Part shown: in pieces, positions 62,901 through 64,000 of the stretch
How the letters are laid out: every line of letters starts with the position of its first letter
How positions within the stretch are numbered: position 1 is the stretch's first letter
Source: Cloeon dipterum
Lineage: Eukaryota > Arthropoda > Insecta > Ephemeroptera > Baetidae
Assembly: GCF_949628265.1 (NCBI RefSeq)
Contig: NC_088787.1
Span: 24,728,501-24,792,500, forward strand
Length of the DNA stretch: 64,000 bases
Direction of reading: 5' to 3'
The notes under the pieces: model-generated
The model's input: the letters and a program-made list of their open reading frames with translations, nothing else
The model's database searches: none
What the model was told of the DNA's origin: nothing
Program-made: the position numbers and the translations under genes

Positions 62901-64000
62901 TATTCCCGTGAATAAAAAACGCTCGGCACTTTAAACGACGCTTCCTTCCGCCGATTGTCTGCGAAATCTGGATTAATGCAGGCACAAGCGACTGAATTGG
63001 TAAATTCAAAAAATGAAATGAACACAAACCATGTTCCGCTGACCACTTAAAATAGAAGCAAGCGCCGCGGTAATTTAAAATTGTTTTAAAAAACTTTTAG
63101 AAAAAAATAAAAGTAAAGAATGATCAAATAATTACAAAAGTGCATGGTTGTTTGTCGTGTGTTTTTTATGTTACGAAATTTGTGCGGCAAAAGAATAACT
63201 TGTTTGCTGCAATTTGTTGGCCAATAGAGAAGGATGACAGTGATGCCAATTGCACCCCTTATTCACCCTCCCCTATTAACACTGATTTCGCAACAGCCGA
63301 CTTGCGACACCGGTTCTAGCTGATAACACGTTTCGAAATATAAATACTGGAGGTGCATGCTCATCCTGTGTTCTAAAAGGATGTAGAATACGGGTTGCCA
63401 GTTTGCATTTGAAAATTCCCTATCAATTACTTGTCCTTGAATTTTTAGAAGGTTGTTGATTGAAAATTAGGCATAGAATTCAATATGGCTTTCGGACATT
63501 AACTCAAAATCTCTGCTAGCATGTTGCTGAAAAATTGAATTTTATTTAATTTGGATTGTGCTATTTTAGCTCTTTTGATTTTTAGATTTCAGTGGTTAGC
63601 TGTCAAAAAAATAATAATAATTCCGCCAGCTGGACAGGTGGTGTCAAATTTTCACAGTATACCGTGAAAACTGCTGGCCGAAAACTGAAAATTTCCGGTT
63701 TCGAAGGCGATTCAATGTTTCTTCTGACGGTCAGTCGTCGGTGGCAATTGGCAATCCTAGCGAAGGCACGTGTTGCTTGCTCTCCTCTCGCGGCGAACAG
63801 TCGAAAATCAGGCGAGCGCGGCCGTGTAATTCCGCTCGTTGGACGCGGGGCCAGCCAGCCATCCAAGTGGCGGGCGTCCTCACACTCCTCATCCTCGATC
63901 CTCTTCGCAGTCGGTCCCATGCTTGCTTTGCTTGCTGCTCTGACGTAGTGTGTGACGTCACCCGTGCAAATGGCAAAGGGTTGCGAGAGGCGGCCGCCGC
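44614..64000 (+). CDS. mam: Mastermind, Notch transcriptional co-activator (5' three exons; 3' end beyond window)
   Basis: Coding exons seen: 44614-45564, 55750-56226 and 57024-57983, all phase 0 (796 codons so far). Mastermind binds the Notch intracellular domain and Su(H)/CSL on DNA and recruits histone acetyltransferase. The Notch-binding MamL-1 helix is at residues about 240-302 (QRQQVCDRLRKRIQSYRKR ... SKRQPKKSEKK). Exon 2 carries KYLKRNLNDLHDG and Gln-rich runs. Exon 3 opens with an acidic segment (SDFPFSEDELE) and continues as Gln/Pro-rich sequence. The start is ATG 44614, the only in-frame ATG before MamL-1. This gives an N-terminal extension of about 239 residues whose first 70 or so codons are AT-rich and unrecognised. 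The introns are large (10.2 kb, 0.8 kb, and at least 6 kb running off the window), as in fly mam. Identity is firm; the start is less so. Confidence 0.88.
53851..53912 (+). repeat. (AG)31 microsatellite
   Basis: A pure 62-base AG dinucleotide run, preceded by an imperfect purine stretch, lies at the left of a GC-rich island in the mastermind intron. GAGA-type runs bind GAGA factor in insects and often mark promoters or Polycomb response elements. Translated frames across it are artefacts (Arg-Glu repeats). Confidence 0.95.
54010..54450 (+). promoter_or_regulatory. GC-rich promoter-like island in the mastermind intron
   Basis: CpG-rich, with GCC triplet repeats. TCAGTC, an arthropod initiator match, lies at 54014-54019, and AGTTC lies 26 bases after its A, one base off the normal downstream-promoter-element spacing. 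A run of 11 G (54194-54204) and a GT repeat (about 54233-54248) follow. It could start a shorter mastermind transcript that enters at exon 55750. This is inference from composition and motifs only. Confidence 0.3.
57984..64000. other. mam: Mastermind intron 3 (runs off the window)
   Basis: About 6 kb without recognisable exons. GC-rich islands lie at about 58270-58790 and 59880-60180, and another at the right end (63770-64000) carries TGACGTCA at 63953-63960. Between them the DNA is AT-rich. Open frames in the islands (for example 58201-58797) have Arg/Gly/Ala-rich shadow translations in several frames and no domain. Confidence 0.45.
58609..58624 (+). repeat. (GGGT)4 G-quadruplex-type motif
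   Basis: Four GGG tracts separated by single T bases lie in the GC-rich island of mastermind intron 3. Such a sequence readily meets the usual G-quadruplex pattern. A GGCT repeat stands about 80 bases upstream. Function is unknown. Confidence 0.6.

Noticed and set aside
1..64000. CRISPR arrays, operons or prophage
   Set aside because: No direct-repeat/spacer array is visible, and the genes are spliced animal genes with poly(A) signals.

Overview
The window is animal nuclear DNA, most likely from an insect. The coding blocks are GC-richer and broken by AT-rich introns with GT...AG borders. The proteins include a mastermind-type Notch co-activator, a pentameric channel that resembles an insect orphan group, and a secreted C-type lectin. 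I name no species. Gene models were built by hand-joining exons. Total coding length and splice phase agree across every complete model: WDR17 3678 nt, carbonic anhydrase 1053 nt, channel 1386 nt, PWP2 2736 nt, V-ATPase c 477 nt, TRAP1 2106 nt.

Layout from left to right. (1) 141-652, +, the 3' end of a C-type lectin. (2) 1165-15325, +, WDR17 in 18 exons. A complete seven-exon secreted alpha carbonic anhydrase lies antisense inside its 4.2-kb second intron (2189-5536, -). (3) 15789-18183, +, a nine-exon Cys-loop chloride-channel-like subunit. (4) 18692-23669, -, PWP2, a 19-exon ribosome-biogenesis WD40 protein. (5) 24136-25483, +, the V-ATPase proteolipid c, divergent from PWP2 across a 466-bp promoter with CCAAT boxes and a TCACATGA E-box. 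(6) 26.7-31.4 kb, non-coding. (7) 31543-42608, -, TRAP1, a 16-exon mitochondrial Hsp90, with a 2.1-kb terminal-inverted-repeat element in its last long intron. (8) 42609-44613, the divergent TRAP1/mastermind intergenic region. (9) 44614 to the window end, +, mastermind, with three exons visible and the 3' part beyond the window.

Most of the genes are unrelated housekeeping genes (ribosome biogenesis, proton pumping, mitochondrial chaperone) mixed with signalling genes (Notch co-activator, ion channel), so there is no operon-like functional unit. The most unusual items are: the nested carbonic anhydrase with a Ser/Glu-rich acidic tail and a Gln at the usual proton-shuttle His position; the TIR element with AGATTAATCT-type subterminal repeats around a GC-rich islet that carries a strong splice donor; and a long, AT-rich, unrecognised N-terminal stretch on mastermind. 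I found no convincing tRNA, rRNA, CRISPR or viral sequence.
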